Shown one piece after another: positions 1 to 6,180 of a DNA stretch of 11,587 bases. A model generated the notes under the pieces. It was not told the origin of the DNA and made no database searches. It saw only the letters and a program-made list of their open reading frames with translations. The stretch spans positions 1 to 11,587 of the forward strand of contig JAUVRF010000021.1 in the NCBI GenBank assembly GCA_030597775.1, read 5' to 3'. Within the stretch, counting starts at the first letter, position 1. Each line of letters begins with the position of its first letter. This DNA is from Methanobacteriota archaeon (GTDB taxonomy: Archaea; Thermoplasmatota; DTKX01; GCA-020343715). Made by a program: the position numbers and the translations under genes.

Positions 1-1
1 A

Positions 2-2518
2 GAGGTGCCTGAGGAGAAGGAACCCGCCGAGGAACGGGAGACCGATGGAGAGGTGGAGGAAGGGCCCGATGCGGCCGAACCCCCCGAGGCCATCGAGGAG
101 GAGACCGTCGAAGTAGGTGACGAGGCCGAGATCGAGGTCACTCCGGAGGAGACCCCCGAGGGTGAACCAGAAGGGGAACCAGTGGTGGAGGAGGAGGAAG
201 AGACCGAGATCGAGGTCACTCCGGAGGAGACCCCCGAGGGTGAACCTGAAGAGGAGCCAGTGGTGGTGGAGGAGGAAGAGGCCGAGATCGAGGTCGGTCC
301 TGATGAGACCCCTGAGGAGGAGCCTGAAGAGGATACGGAGGAAGCCCTGATCGTCGTGGCGGCCGCTGGCATTGAGGGAGAAGTGGAAGAGAAGGCGCTC
401 GAGGCGCAGGCAGGATCGGAGATACTCCTGAGCGGCATCCGCCCAGAGGAGAGGGCCGGGGAGGGACCGGAGGACGTACCCGAGGTCGAGAAGGAGCCGG
501 AGGAGAAGGAGCCGGAGGGGGAGGGAGAGCCTTCCGAAGAGGAGGAGGAGCCTGCCATGGCTGCTGTCCCTCCGACCACGAAGATCGGACCTGTGGCCAA
601 GGCGAGACCTCCCTCAAAGCCGAGAACGACCACCAGGACAAAGGCCAAGACCAAGGTCAGGCCCGCACCCAAGACCGTCAAGCGACGGAGGGGTCTGAGC
701 AAGGGTGTTCTGGCAGTGATTGTAGCGGCCATCGTTGTCCTGGCCAGCATCGGCTCGTACTTCATCTTCTTCCAGAACGAGGACCCCGTGGCCCTCTTCA
801 CCTGGGAACCAGAGGATCCCATGGCTGGTGAGGTCATCGGCTTCGACGCCCGAGCGTCCTACGACCCTGACGACGACAGGATCGTAGAGTATCGATGGAA
901 GTTCGGCGACGGCTCAAGTGGCAAGGGCCGTTACGTGGAGCACTCCTACGTCTCCTCCGAGACGTTCACGGTGAGCCTGACGGTCAAGGACGCAAGAGGA
1001 GGGGAGTCCACGACCCACCGCAAGGTGACGGTGGAGCCCCTCACGATCTCGATGGAACAGCCCCACGTGGGTGACCTGTTCATTTACAACGTGGGTGGTG
1101 ACGCCAAGATATTCAACTTCGCCGATGGATTGATCACCTTCAAGGTCGGGAACCGGGTCTACAAGGTATACAAGGTGGACGCGACCGACATCAGCGGGAC
1201 GAAGACCTTCGACGTGACCCAGCTAAGGACGGCCGCGGACGGGTTCATGCAGTCCCACGACGTCCGTGTTGAGAGGGCCGTCTACGACCTCAACGACATC
1301 TCCGGCATCATCTCCACAGAGGCCGCCGCGAACCCGAGCTTCTCGGGAACCATCATGGCAACGGTGAAGGAGGACATATGCCTCGATTGGGAGAGGCCCA
1401 TCCGGAGTACGGTGTCCATGGACACGAGTTTCAACGCTCCCCTCTGGGGGAAACTGACCACGGACGACGCTGGGACCTTCTACGCCCAGCTCGACGGCAT
1501 TGAGGACACCTTCAGCCTGGACGAGTTCCTGCGCAACGAGGACTTCTCCTCCGAGGACCGCCAGGTCCATGACATCGGAGATACCGGTTACAAATGGCAG
1601 GTCCAGGGCATGGAGCGGGTGGAGGGTCGATCGGTGCCCTCGATCCTCATCCAGGTGACCATGGACCGGCAGGCCCAGGAGGACAATGACCTCGTCGCCT
1701 TCCTGACCGAGGTATGGCTCGAGCCTGGCCTGTCGCAACCTTCCCAGAACCACATCTTCGTAAAGGGCAGTCAGGACGGGAACCAGTTCGAGGTCAACCT
1801 CACCGAGACCCTGACCTCCGTGTCCATGGGCTCGGATGATGGCACCGGCCCCTGTGAGGCGGATCACGAGTATAACGAGACGGAGGAGAACCCCGTGTCC
1901 TTCAGACCATTGGACAGGGTTCCCGAGCAGGGAGGGGCCGTCGATCACTTCATGTTCACTCCCGAGGAGGCCATGATCGCCGCCCGGGCGGACACCCCCG
2001 ACTTCAACACCTGGTTGGTCAACCACCCGGACGCCTTCTGCCACCTGGGGAACTACACCGAGGCGAGGGGTGAGGGCACATGGGTCATGGCGTTCGGCCA
2101 GCTCGGTCTGAGCGAGCATTACGAGATCGACGTGGCGGGCACCGGGGTGCTCGACCTGTCCACGGATGCAGATTCCTACACGGACGACATGCTGCCCCTG
2201 AGCTCTCCCGAGGAGATCGGGGACATCGTCACCCTCACCCACGGCCTCCGTCTCATGAGGAATGAGCCCAACATCAGGAACAGGTGCTTCCAAGACCAGA
2301 CGCCCGACTGGACGTTGTTCACGTTCAACGTGACCGAGGGGGTGAGCACCCTCTCACTTGACCCGGCGTCGGCACTGGCCGGTTCGCAAGAGACGGGCTA
2401 CGTCTATCTGCTGGTGAGCAAGCAGAACAATCCCAGGTACCAGGCGGCGCTGGATGCCACCAACGGCCAGATCCTGTTCTCCTGGACCCATTCCCAGACC
2501 TTCGACCCCCTCGGATGA
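2..2518 (+). CDS. Membrane-anchored PKD-domain protein with acidic repeat N-terminus (5' partial)
   Basis: The function is not recognised. The frame is open to the window edge, and the first possible start (GTG at 5) has no visible ribosome-binding site, so the gene probably begins upstream. Numbering from that GTG, residues 1-185 are extremely rich in Glu and Pro, with a 26-residue tandem repeat near residues 41-110. Residues about 190-232 are strongly basic (Lys/Arg/Thr/Pro). Residues 234-256 form one hydrophobic helix, and residues 260-346 are a PKD domain (DPDDDRIVEYRWKFGDG core, closing in a VSLTVKD strand). The remaining ~490 residues have no domain I know and no second membrane helix. 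They hold only a few cysteines and several N-x-S/T sequons. By the positive-inside rule, the acidic/basic part should lie in the cytoplasm and the PKD and C-terminal parts outside. PKD folds usually serve protein or glycan contacts on the surface. ubiX follows 12 bases after the stop. Confidence 0.85.
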   Translation, partial: EVPEEKEPAEERETDGEVEEGPDAAEPPEAIEEETVEVGDEAEIEVTPEETPEGEPEGEPVVEEEEETEIEVTPEETPEGEPEEEPVVVEEEEAEIEVGPDETPEEEPEEDTEEALIVVAAAGIEGEVEEKALEAQAGSEILLSGIRPEERAGEGPEDVPEVEKEPEEKEPEGEGEPSEEEEEPAMAAVPPTTKIGPVAKARPPSKPRTTTRTKAKTKVRPAPKTVKRRRGLSKGVLAVIVAAIVVLASIGSYFIFFQNEDPVALFTWEPEDPMAGEVIGFDARASYDPDDDRIVEYRWKFGDGSSGKGRYVEHSYVSSETFTVSLTVKDARGGESTTHRKVTVEPLTISMEQPHVGDLFIYNVGGDAKIFNFADGLITFKVGNRVYKVYKVDATDISGTKTFDVTQLRTAADGFMQSHDVRVERAVYDLNDISGIISTEAAANPSFSGTIMATVKEDICLDWERPIRSTVSMDTSFNAPLWGKLTTDDAGTFYAQLDGIEDTFSLDEFLRNEDFSSEDRQVHDIGDTGYKWQVQGMERVEGRSVPSILIQVTMDRQAQEDNDLVAFLTEVWLEPGLSQPSQNHIFVKGSQDGNQFEVNLTETLTSVSMGSDDGTGPCEADHEYNETEENPVSFRPLDRVPEQGGAVDHFMFTPEEAMIAARADTPDFNTWLVNHPDAFCHLGNYTEARGEGTWVMAFGQLGLSEHYEIDVAGTGVLDLSTDADSYTDDMLPLSSPEEIGDIVTLTHGLRLMRNEPNIRNRCFQDQTPDWTLFTFNVTEGVSTLSLDPASALAGSQETGYVYLLVSKQNNPRYQAALDATNGQILFSWTHSQTFDPLG
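125..340 (+). repeat. 78-bp in-frame tandem repeat, about 2.7 copies
   Basis: Units start at 125, 203 and 281 (GCC/ACC GAG ATC GAG GTC). Each of the first two is 78 bases, encoding 26 residues: an E-I-E-V head, a TPEETPEGEPE middle and a V-V-E-rich tail. Units 1 and 2 are almost identical in DNA. Unit 3 has diverged (GPDETPEEEPE) and fades out near 340. The period is a multiple of three, so copy-number change would keep the frame. The repeat lies in the predicted cytoplasmic, disordered acidic arm of the PKD protein. Confidence 0.85.
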
Positions 2519-2530
2519 GGCGAATTGCCA

Positions 2531-3121
2531 ATGGACACGGACGACCGAGAGATGAGATCGAACCGCGTGGTGATCGGCCTGTCGGGGGCCTCAGGCGCGA
2601 TATACGGTGTGAGGGTGCTGGAGACCCTGGCAGCCATGCCCGATTTGGAGGTCCATCTGATAGTCACCGAGGCCGCTAGGACCCTAGTGCCCCAGGAGAC
2701 GGGGCGCAGCTTGGAGGAGGTCCAGGACCTGGCGGACAAGGTCTGGGATTCTCGGAGGATGGAGTCCCCCCTGGCCTCCGGAAGCTTCCTCGTTGACGCG
2801 ATGGCCGTCGTTCCCTGCTCGATATCAACGGTGGCCAAGGTGGCCCATGGCATCGGGGACACTCTGTTGACCCGGGCGTGTGCGGTCTCCCTCAAGGAGC
2901 GCAGGCGCCTGGTCATCGTGGCCCGTGAGATGCCCCTTTCCACAGTGGACCTGCGCAACCTGACCACCCTGTCCGAAGCGGGGGCCGTCGTGGCCGTGGC
3001 ATCGCCCTCCTTCTACACCGGCCCCGAAACGGTGGATGACCTCGTAGACCTGGTGGCGGGCCGGGTGATCCAGCTCATGGGGCTCGATCCTGGCCCCCTC
3101 TTAAAAAGATACGTACCCTGA
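2531..3121 (+). CDS. ubiX: UbiX-family flavin prenyltransferase
   Basis: This 196-residue protein has the usual length for UbiX/Pad1. The family attaches a dimethylallyl group to FMN to make prenylated FMN, the cofactor of UbiD-type decarboxylases. Visible signatures are the Rossmann-like GLSGASG at residues 16-22, PCSISTVAKVAHGIGD from residue 95 (FMN/phosphate pocket), the LKERR...REMPL segment at 121-136, and PSFYTGP at 159-165. In many archaea a UbiD/UbiX pair acts in the modified mevalonate pathway, decarboxylating anhydromevalonate phosphate, but no ubiD lies here, so the client enzyme is unknown. I chose ATG 2531. A TTG at 2525 would add two residues, and an ATG at 2552 (just before RSNRVVIGLSG) is also possible. 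The 12-base gap after the PKD gene suggests co-transcription. No clear terminator follows the stop. Confidence 0.93.
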   Translation: MDTDDREMRSNRVVIGLSGASGAIYGVRVLETLAAMPDLEVHLIVTEAARTLVPQETGRSLEEVQDLADKVWDSRRMESPLASGSFLVDAMAVVPCSISTVAKVAHGIGDTLLTRACAVSLKERRRLVIVAREMPLSTVDLRNLTTLSEAGAVVAVASPSFYTGPETVDDLVDLVAGRVIQLMGLDPGPLLKRYVP

Positions 3122-3139
3122 CTTCGGCCTACGCCGTAC

Positions 3140-3175
3140 TCCCTAGGGAAAGGTATTTAAATAAAATTCTCCCTA
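3140..3175 (+). promoter_or_regulatory. TATA promoter with flanking inverted-repeat half-sites for the first winged-helix gene
   Basis: A TATA-like TATTTAAATA lies at 3154-3163, preceded by purine-rich GGGAAAGG (a possible BRE). A perfect 10-base palindrome, TCCCTAGGGA, sits at 3140-3149 just upstream. A second TCCCTA at 3170-3175 lies between the TATA box and the expected start of transcription (about 3183). TAGGGA (3144-3149) and TCCCTA (3170-3175) thus form an inverted repeat around the TATA box. A protein bound here could block the general transcription factors, so autoregulation by the downstream regulator is a reasonable inference. Confidence 0.6.
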
Positions 3176-3212
3176 TTACACCGTGCCAAGGCTGGCGGGT
3201 GGGATGCACCAG

Positions 3213-3614
3213 ATGGACTATCATACCATCTCTAAGCTTATCATGGATGACGTTAACATGAGGATACTTTCAGCGACCGCATTCGAGTCGCTGTCAGCTC
3301 GTGACCTAGCATATATGTTCGATATCCCTCTCGTCTCGTGCTATCGAAAGATCAACGAGCTGGAGTCCGCTGGTCTGTTGAAATGCGTCGACAAGCCACT
3401 CAAGGCCAACGGGAAGAGGGTGCGAAAGTACAAGTCCCAGCTGATCAAGGTGGTCCTCACGTTCGAGAGGGGTAAGCTGCGCATCGCCCTGGACGTGTCT
3501 TGGAGGAGAACACAGCACTTCGAGGCCTCTTGGTCGACGGAGGGGGACAAGACCTCCTTCGGGAACGTCATCGGAGGTGCGCTCCCGGCAGACACGCTCC
3601 CAACAAAGAATTGA
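3213..3614 (+). CDS. Small winged helix-turn-helix regulator, paralogue 1
   Basis: This 133-residue protein is a probable DNA-binding transcription regulator. Residues 14-58 read as an ArsR-like helix-turn-helix: SARDLAYMFDIPLVSCYRKI supplies the turn and recognition helix, and NELESAGLLK the following helix. Residues about 67-97 give a two-strand wing ending in KLRIALDVSW. The tail after residue 100 is polar and is not shared with its paralogue downstream (3812-4159), which is otherwise about half identical. ATG 3213 fits the paralogue's N-terminus and has GGCGGGTGGG at 3194-3203 as ribosome site. ATG 3204 is an alternative. GTG 3183 falls at the predicted transcription start and is unlikely. 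There is no sensor domain, and Cys43, Cys58 are too few and scattered for a convincing metal site. It has its own promoter and is probably autoregulated. The target genes are unknown. Confidence 0.85.
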   Translation: MDYHTISKLIMDDVNMRILSATAFESLSARDLAYMFDIPLVSCYRKINELESAGLLKCVDKPLKANGKRVRKYKSQLIKVVLTFERGKLRIALDVSWRRTQHFEASWSTEGDKTSFGNVIGGALPADTLPTKN

Positions 3615-3649
3615 GTAATAACTGAAAAGGTGGTAGTTTCATCTGGTGA

Positions 3650-3655
3650 TTTTTT
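3650..3655 (+). terminator. Possible T-tract terminator after winged-helix paralogue 1
   Basis: A run of six T lies 36 bases after the stop codon at 3614, with no strong hairpin before it. Archaeal RNA polymerase can terminate on T-tracts alone. A separate TATA box follows at 3743, which fits a transcript end here. The evidence is weak. Confidence 0.35.
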
Positions 3656-3734
3656 CAATTGAGAAGGTCATTTTGGAGGGTCCAGGGTTGCAAAGCTATC
3701 TTGCATTCGATGATTATCATCCTTGAAAATCAAT

Positions 3735-3806
3735 TAGGGACATTTATATATCCTACCTTAGCTAAATCCGAGGTACCTAACCTCAAAATACTCCCCAAGG
3801 GGGGGG
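3735..3806 (+). promoter_or_regulatory. TATA promoter, half-sites and G-rich ribosome site for winged-helix paralogue 2
   Basis: The TATA box TTTATATA is at 3743-3750. It is flanked by TAGGGA (3735-3740) and TCCTA (3751-3755), a slightly imperfect version of the half-sites at the first regulator's promoter. The expected transcription start is near 3775. Downstream are a TTAGCTAA palindrome (3758-3765) and a GAGGT/ACCTC inverted repeat (3770-3774 and 3780-3784) around the expected start. A run of eight G (3799-3806) ends five bases before ATG 3812 and overlaps the likely ribosome-binding region. Confidence 0.6.
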
Positions 3807-3811
3807 AATAT

Positions 3812-4159
3812 ATGGAGAAAAGCCTCAACCTACCGAAGATCCTGATGGACGAGTACAATATCAGGATACTCTCTGCGACGACCTTCCAAGCGCGCAGCGC
3901 CCGGGAACTGTCCTACATGTTCGGTATCCCACTCGCTTCGTGCTACCGGAAGATCAACGAGCTCGAGAAGGCAGGATTCATAAAGGCCGAATCCCGAGAA
4001 CTGACCCGCGAGGGCAAGAGGTACAACACCTACAAGTCCCAGGTCGGCTCGATAAATATCTTCTTTGAGAATGGAAAGCTTCGAATGCGCCTGCAGCTGG
4101 CTTGGCAGAAGCCGATCGACATCGTCGAGACCGCCGAGACCCTGAGGCTGAAGAAGTAG
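3812..4159 (+). CDS. Small winged helix-turn-helix regulator, paralogue 2
   Basis: This 115-residue probable transcription regulator is a close relative of the protein at 3213-3614. The two share RILSAT, YMF-x-IPL-x-SCYRKINELE, YKSQ and GKLR, about 49 identities in roughly 88 aligned positions by eye. The helix-turn-helix spans residues about 15-58 and the wing about 68-98. The C-terminus is short and charged (ETAETLRLKK). I chose ATG 3812 because it matches the paralogue and follows a G-rich ribosome site. An in-frame TTG at 3659 would add 51 residues translated from the promoter, which is not credible. The recognition helix (SCYRKI) is identical in both paralogues, so they may bind the same or similar sites. 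A strong terminator follows, so this is a single-gene transcript. No ligand domain is present and the regulon is unknown. Confidence 0.87.
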   Translation: MEKSLNLPKILMDEYNIRILSATTFQARSARELSYMFGIPLASCYRKINELEKAGFIKAESRELTREGKRYNTYKSQVGSINIFFENGKLRMRLQLAWQKPIDIVETAETLRLKK

Positions 4160-4182
4160 AATGCTCGATCCTTTTCATCAAC

Positions 4183-4219
4183 GGCCCACGCGCTAGCATG
4201 GGCCATCTCCCTTTTTTTT
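4183..4219 (+). terminator. Hairpin plus T8 terminator after winged-helix paralogue 2
   Basis: GGCCCA (4183-4188) pairs with TGGGCC (4199-4204). Inside, GC-GCTA-GC can add two pairs beyond one C/A mismatch. Seven bases later comes a run of eight T (4212-4219). It lies 23 bases after the stop at 4159. The shape resembles a bacterial intrinsic terminator, and the T-tract alone would also serve in archaea. It separates the regulator from argF. Confidence 0.65.
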
Positions 4220-4270
4220 CCCATGACCATCCGACCACGAGCGGATGCTGGATTCCGTGGGCCGACTTCT

Positions 4271-4288
4271 GAAACAAAGCCTTTTCTA
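4271..4288 (+). promoter_or_regulatory. Possible weak archaeal promoter for argF
   Basis: A purine-rich GAAACAAAG (BRE-like) is followed by the pyrimidine/AT-rich CTTTTCTA at 4281-4288. A start of transcription about 25 bases on (near 4310) would leave a leader of roughly 12 bases before ATG 4322. The terminator upstream means argF needs its own promoter, and this is the best candidate. The match to TATA is poor. Confidence 0.35.
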
Positions 4289-4321
4289 CCGCCGGGAGCA
4301 TAACTGGCGCCGGTGGACAGG

Positions 4322-5242
4322 ATGACCAAACATCTGATCTCCGTGGCCGACCTCGAGGGTCGGTTGGAACAGCTCATCGACAGGGCGATCGAGATGAAGC
4401 GGGCCTTCAAGGCCGGCGACGCTCCCCGACTGCTGGATGGACGGGCCCTCGCGATGATATTCGAAAAACCCTCCACCCGGACCCGGGTCAGCTTCGAGGT
4501 GGCCATGTTCCAGCTCGGTGGCCACGGCCTGTTCCTGTCACCCAAGGACCTTCAGATGGGCAGGGGTGAGACCGTCGAGGATACGGCGCGGGTGCTGTCC
4601 CGCTTCGTGGACGCCATCATGTACCGTGCGTTCTCCAACGAAGTGATGCGCCAGCTGGCGGGCGCGGCCACCGTGCCCGTCATCAACGCCCTTGACGACC
4701 TGGAGCACCCCTGCCAGATCGTGGCCGACCTCATGACCATGAAGGAACACTTCGGCACCCTCAAGGGCCTGAACGTCGCCTACGTGGGCGACGGCAACAA
4801 CGTGGCCAACTCCCTGGCCCTGGGATGCGCCATGGTGGGGGCAAGGTTACTCCTGGCGAATCCCCCTGGCTACGACATGGACCGCCAGGTCCTGGAGAGG
4901 GCGCGCGAGTTCGCCGCCGGCACCGGTACCGCCATCGAGACCGGCCGGGACCCCGCCTGGGCCGCGGGAGGGGCCGACGTGGTGTACACCGACGTCTGGA
5001 CCTCCATGGGAGACGAGTCCGAGGAGGGTGACCGGGAGGCCATCTTCAAGCCCTACCAGGTCAATGAGGAGCTGATGCACAAGGCGGCCAGCGGTGCGGT
5101 GTTCATGCACTGCCTCCCCGCCCACCGGGGCCTCGAGGTGACCGACGGGGTGGTGGACGCGGACTACAGCATCGTCCTAGACCAGGCGGAGAACCGCCTG
5201 CACGCCCAGAAGATGATCCTCGTGGATCTCATAATCGGCTAG
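4322..5242 (+). CDS. argF: Ornithine carbamoyltransferase
   Basis: This cytoplasmic enzyme makes citrulline and phosphate from ornithine and carbamoyl phosphate, in arginine biosynthesis. The 306-residue length is normal. Key motifs are all present: STRTR at residues 51-55 (carbamoyl-phosphate loop, in EKPSTRTRVSFE), HPCQ at 129-132, DVWTSMG at 224-230 (ornithine-binding SMG loop), HCLP at 263-266 (catalytic Cys264) and the ENRLHAQK helix at 290-297. The SMG and HCLP motifs favour ornithine rather than aspartate carbamoyltransferase. A catabolic role in the arginine deiminase pathway cannot be excluded by sequence alone, but no arcA or arcC is nearby. ATG 4322 has GGTGG at 4312-4316 as ribosome site. 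GTG 4313 would use that same sequence as a start and is less likely. It stands alone, without other arg genes, and ends 11 bases from the convergent transporter. Confidence 0.96.
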   Translation: MTKHLISVADLEGRLEQLIDRAIEMKRAFKAGDAPRLLDGRALAMIFEKPSTRTRVSFEVAMFQLGGHGLFLSPKDLQMGRGETVEDTARVLSRFVDAIMYRAFSNEVMRQLAGAATVPVINALDDLEHPCQIVADLMTMKEHFGTLKGLNVAYVGDGNNVANSLALGCAMVGARLLLANPPGYDMDRQVLERAREFAAGTGTAIETGRDPAWAAGGADVVYTDVWTSMGDESEEGDREAIFKPYQVNEELMHKAASGAVFMHCLPAHRGLEVTDGVVDADYSIVLDQAENRLHAQKMILVDLIIG

Positions 5243-5253
5243 GGATGATGTCT

Positions 5254-5898
5254 TCACACCCAGGGCAGGATGGGCCTCTCGTATACCTCGTTGAGCAAGG
5301 TCGCCCAGGCCACGTAGATCGCGATGAAGGCACAGAGGATGCCCTCGTATCCGGCGATGGTGTGGATCGTCTCGTTGTACTGGCCTGCGGCGAGCAGGAA
5401 GAACAGGACCGTCAAGGTGAGGAAGATGGCCTGTAGCCCCTTGCTGAGCTTGAGGGTGATGATGAACATCAGTCCGGTGAAGATGCCCCACACGCCCAGG
5501 AAGGCGGCGAAGCCACCCTTGAACGCCTCGGAACTCTCCCCGATATCCGCGTCAGCCAGGATGTGCCACAGGGCAAGACCCATCCAGAAGGCTCCGAAGG
5601 AGGAGAAGGCGGTGGCCCCGAAGGTGTTCCCCTTCTTGAACTCCCACATGCCAGCGCAGAACTGGGCGATACCACCGAACATCATCCCGTAGGCCAGGAC
5701 CAGGGAGATCGTCTCGCTCTCCACTGCCCCGGAGTTGACCAGGTTGAGCAACAGTGTGGTAATGCCGAAGGCGAACAGGCCGAGGGGGGCGGGGTTCGCT
5801 ATCTTCTCCCCACCATCGAGGGCCATGCTCGCATGGGTCGCAAGCTTCACCTCGAGGGCGGTAAGCCGGGTTTCGATATCCTGAGACACATCTGCCAT
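5254..5898 (-). CDS. GPR1/FUN34/YaaH-family acetate/succinate transporter
   Basis: This 214-residue membrane protein belongs to the SatP/AceTr family, which moves acetate and sometimes succinate, usually with protons. The signature NPAPLG is at residues 35-40, opening the first helix. FGG (74-76) and AGMWEFKKGNTFGATAF (from 82) are also typical. Six hydrophobic helices can be read near 38-56, 64-84, 97-115, 127-147, 155-172 and 180-202. The first ~30 residues are a soluble, heptad-like amphipathic segment (IETRLTALEVKLA). The ATG at 5898 is supported by GGTGA on the minus strand (5905-5909). The substrate is inferred from the family. The gene is divergent from the Hdr operon and shares its 282-base control region. 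Family members can also act in export. Confidence 0.92.
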   Translation of the reverse strand: MADVSQDIETRLTALEVKLATHASMALDGGEKIANPAPLGLFAFGITTLLLNLVNSGAVESETISLVLAYGMMFGGIAQFCAGMWEFKKGNTFGATAFSSFGAFWMGLALWHILADADIGESSEAFKGGFAAFLGVWGIFTGLMFIITLKLSKGLQAIFLTLTVLFFLLAAGQYNETIHTIAGYEGILCAFIAIYVAWATLLNEVYERPILPWV

Positions 5899-5932
5899 CG
5901 TAGTTCACCAACCGGTCGTGCGTCCAACGGGT

Positions 5933-5952
5933 CGGCCAGTGGAAGCTGGCCG
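5933..5952 (-). promoter_or_regulatory. Perfect 7-bp hairpin in the transporter leader
   Basis: CGGCCAG (5933-5939) and CTGGCCG (5946-5952) are exact inverse complements around a 6-base loop. On the minus strand this lies between the TATA-like element (about 5979-5994) and the ribosome site (5905-5909). It would therefore sit at or near the 5' end of the transporter mRNA if transcription starts near 5960. It could be an mRNA end structure or a protein-binding operator. No known riboswitch shape is evident. Confidence 0.45.
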
Positions 5953-5967
5953 GGGGTCCGGATGGGG

Positions 5968-5994
5968 GATATATTCCCTTTATTTAAATATATC
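5968..5994 (-). promoter_or_regulatory. TATA-type promoter for the transporter gene
   Basis: The minus strand reads ATATATTTAAATAAA (5979-5993), then GGAATATATC (5968-5977). Either AT block could be the TATA box, giving a start near 5960 or 5945 and a leader of about 45-60 bases before ATG 5898. The core TATTTAAATA is nearly palindromic, so it could also fire on the plus strand towards the Hdr operon. That would give a leader of about 170 bases there. Confidence 0.55.
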
Positions 5995-6180
5995 GAGTCG
6001 ACTCTGATTCAGGCGACGAAGGTTTCCCCTAGAGGCGCATGTCATCAAGGGCCTTGCAGACCTGGAACAGCCCAAAGTGGAAACGTTTTTGTCCCGCGAA
6101 AGCCTTCGAGCCGCGCTGCTCATCGTGGGCGATACCTGGACCGGGTCTGTCGCGTGGGTAGCGCACCTGGAGGAGTGGTC
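5995..6180. other. Upstream region of the Hdr operon
   Basis: This stretch has no credible gene. The frame is open into the HdrA gene below, but its translation is low-complexity and overlaps the transporter gene in antisense. Two weak plus-strand promoter candidates are GTGGAAACGTTTTTG (6077-6091) and CGCGAAAGCCTTCGAG (6095-6110, holding a CGAA/TTCG inverted repeat). Neither is a good TATA match, so the true promoter may be the AT block at 5979-5993. GGAGG at 6169-6173 is the ribosome site of the next gene. Confidence 0.4.

Noticed and set aside
1223..2293. 356-codon open frame on the minus strand inside the PKD protein gene
   Set aside because: Its composition follows GC-rich codons of the sense gene, with no recognisable domain or ribosome site.
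3183..3212. GTG start of the first winged-helix protein
   Set aside because: It coincides with the predicted transcription start, so it would need leaderless GTG initiation. ATG 3213 matches the paralogue and has a ribosome site.
3793..3802. CCCCAAGGGG inverted repeat before winged-helix paralogue 2
   Set aside because: There are only two bases between the arms, too few for a stable loop; it is more simply a by-product of the G-rich ribosome site.
3659..3811. TTG-initiated 51-residue extension of the second winged-helix protein
   Set aside because: It would be translated from the TATA box and leader. The paralogue lacks it, and ATG 3812 has a G-rich ribosome site.
5240..5245. TAGGGA at the argF stop codon, resembling the regulator half-site
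   Set aside because: It is a single copy formed by the stop codon and the next bases, has no partner half-site or TATA box, and can be expected by chance in a window of this size.
5563..6180. Upstream in-frame extension of the double HdrA gene by 206 residues
   Set aside because: The extension runs antisense through the transporter gene and through the promoter region, and its translation is unlike any HdrA. ATG 6181 has a good ribosome site and starts exactly at the FAD fold.
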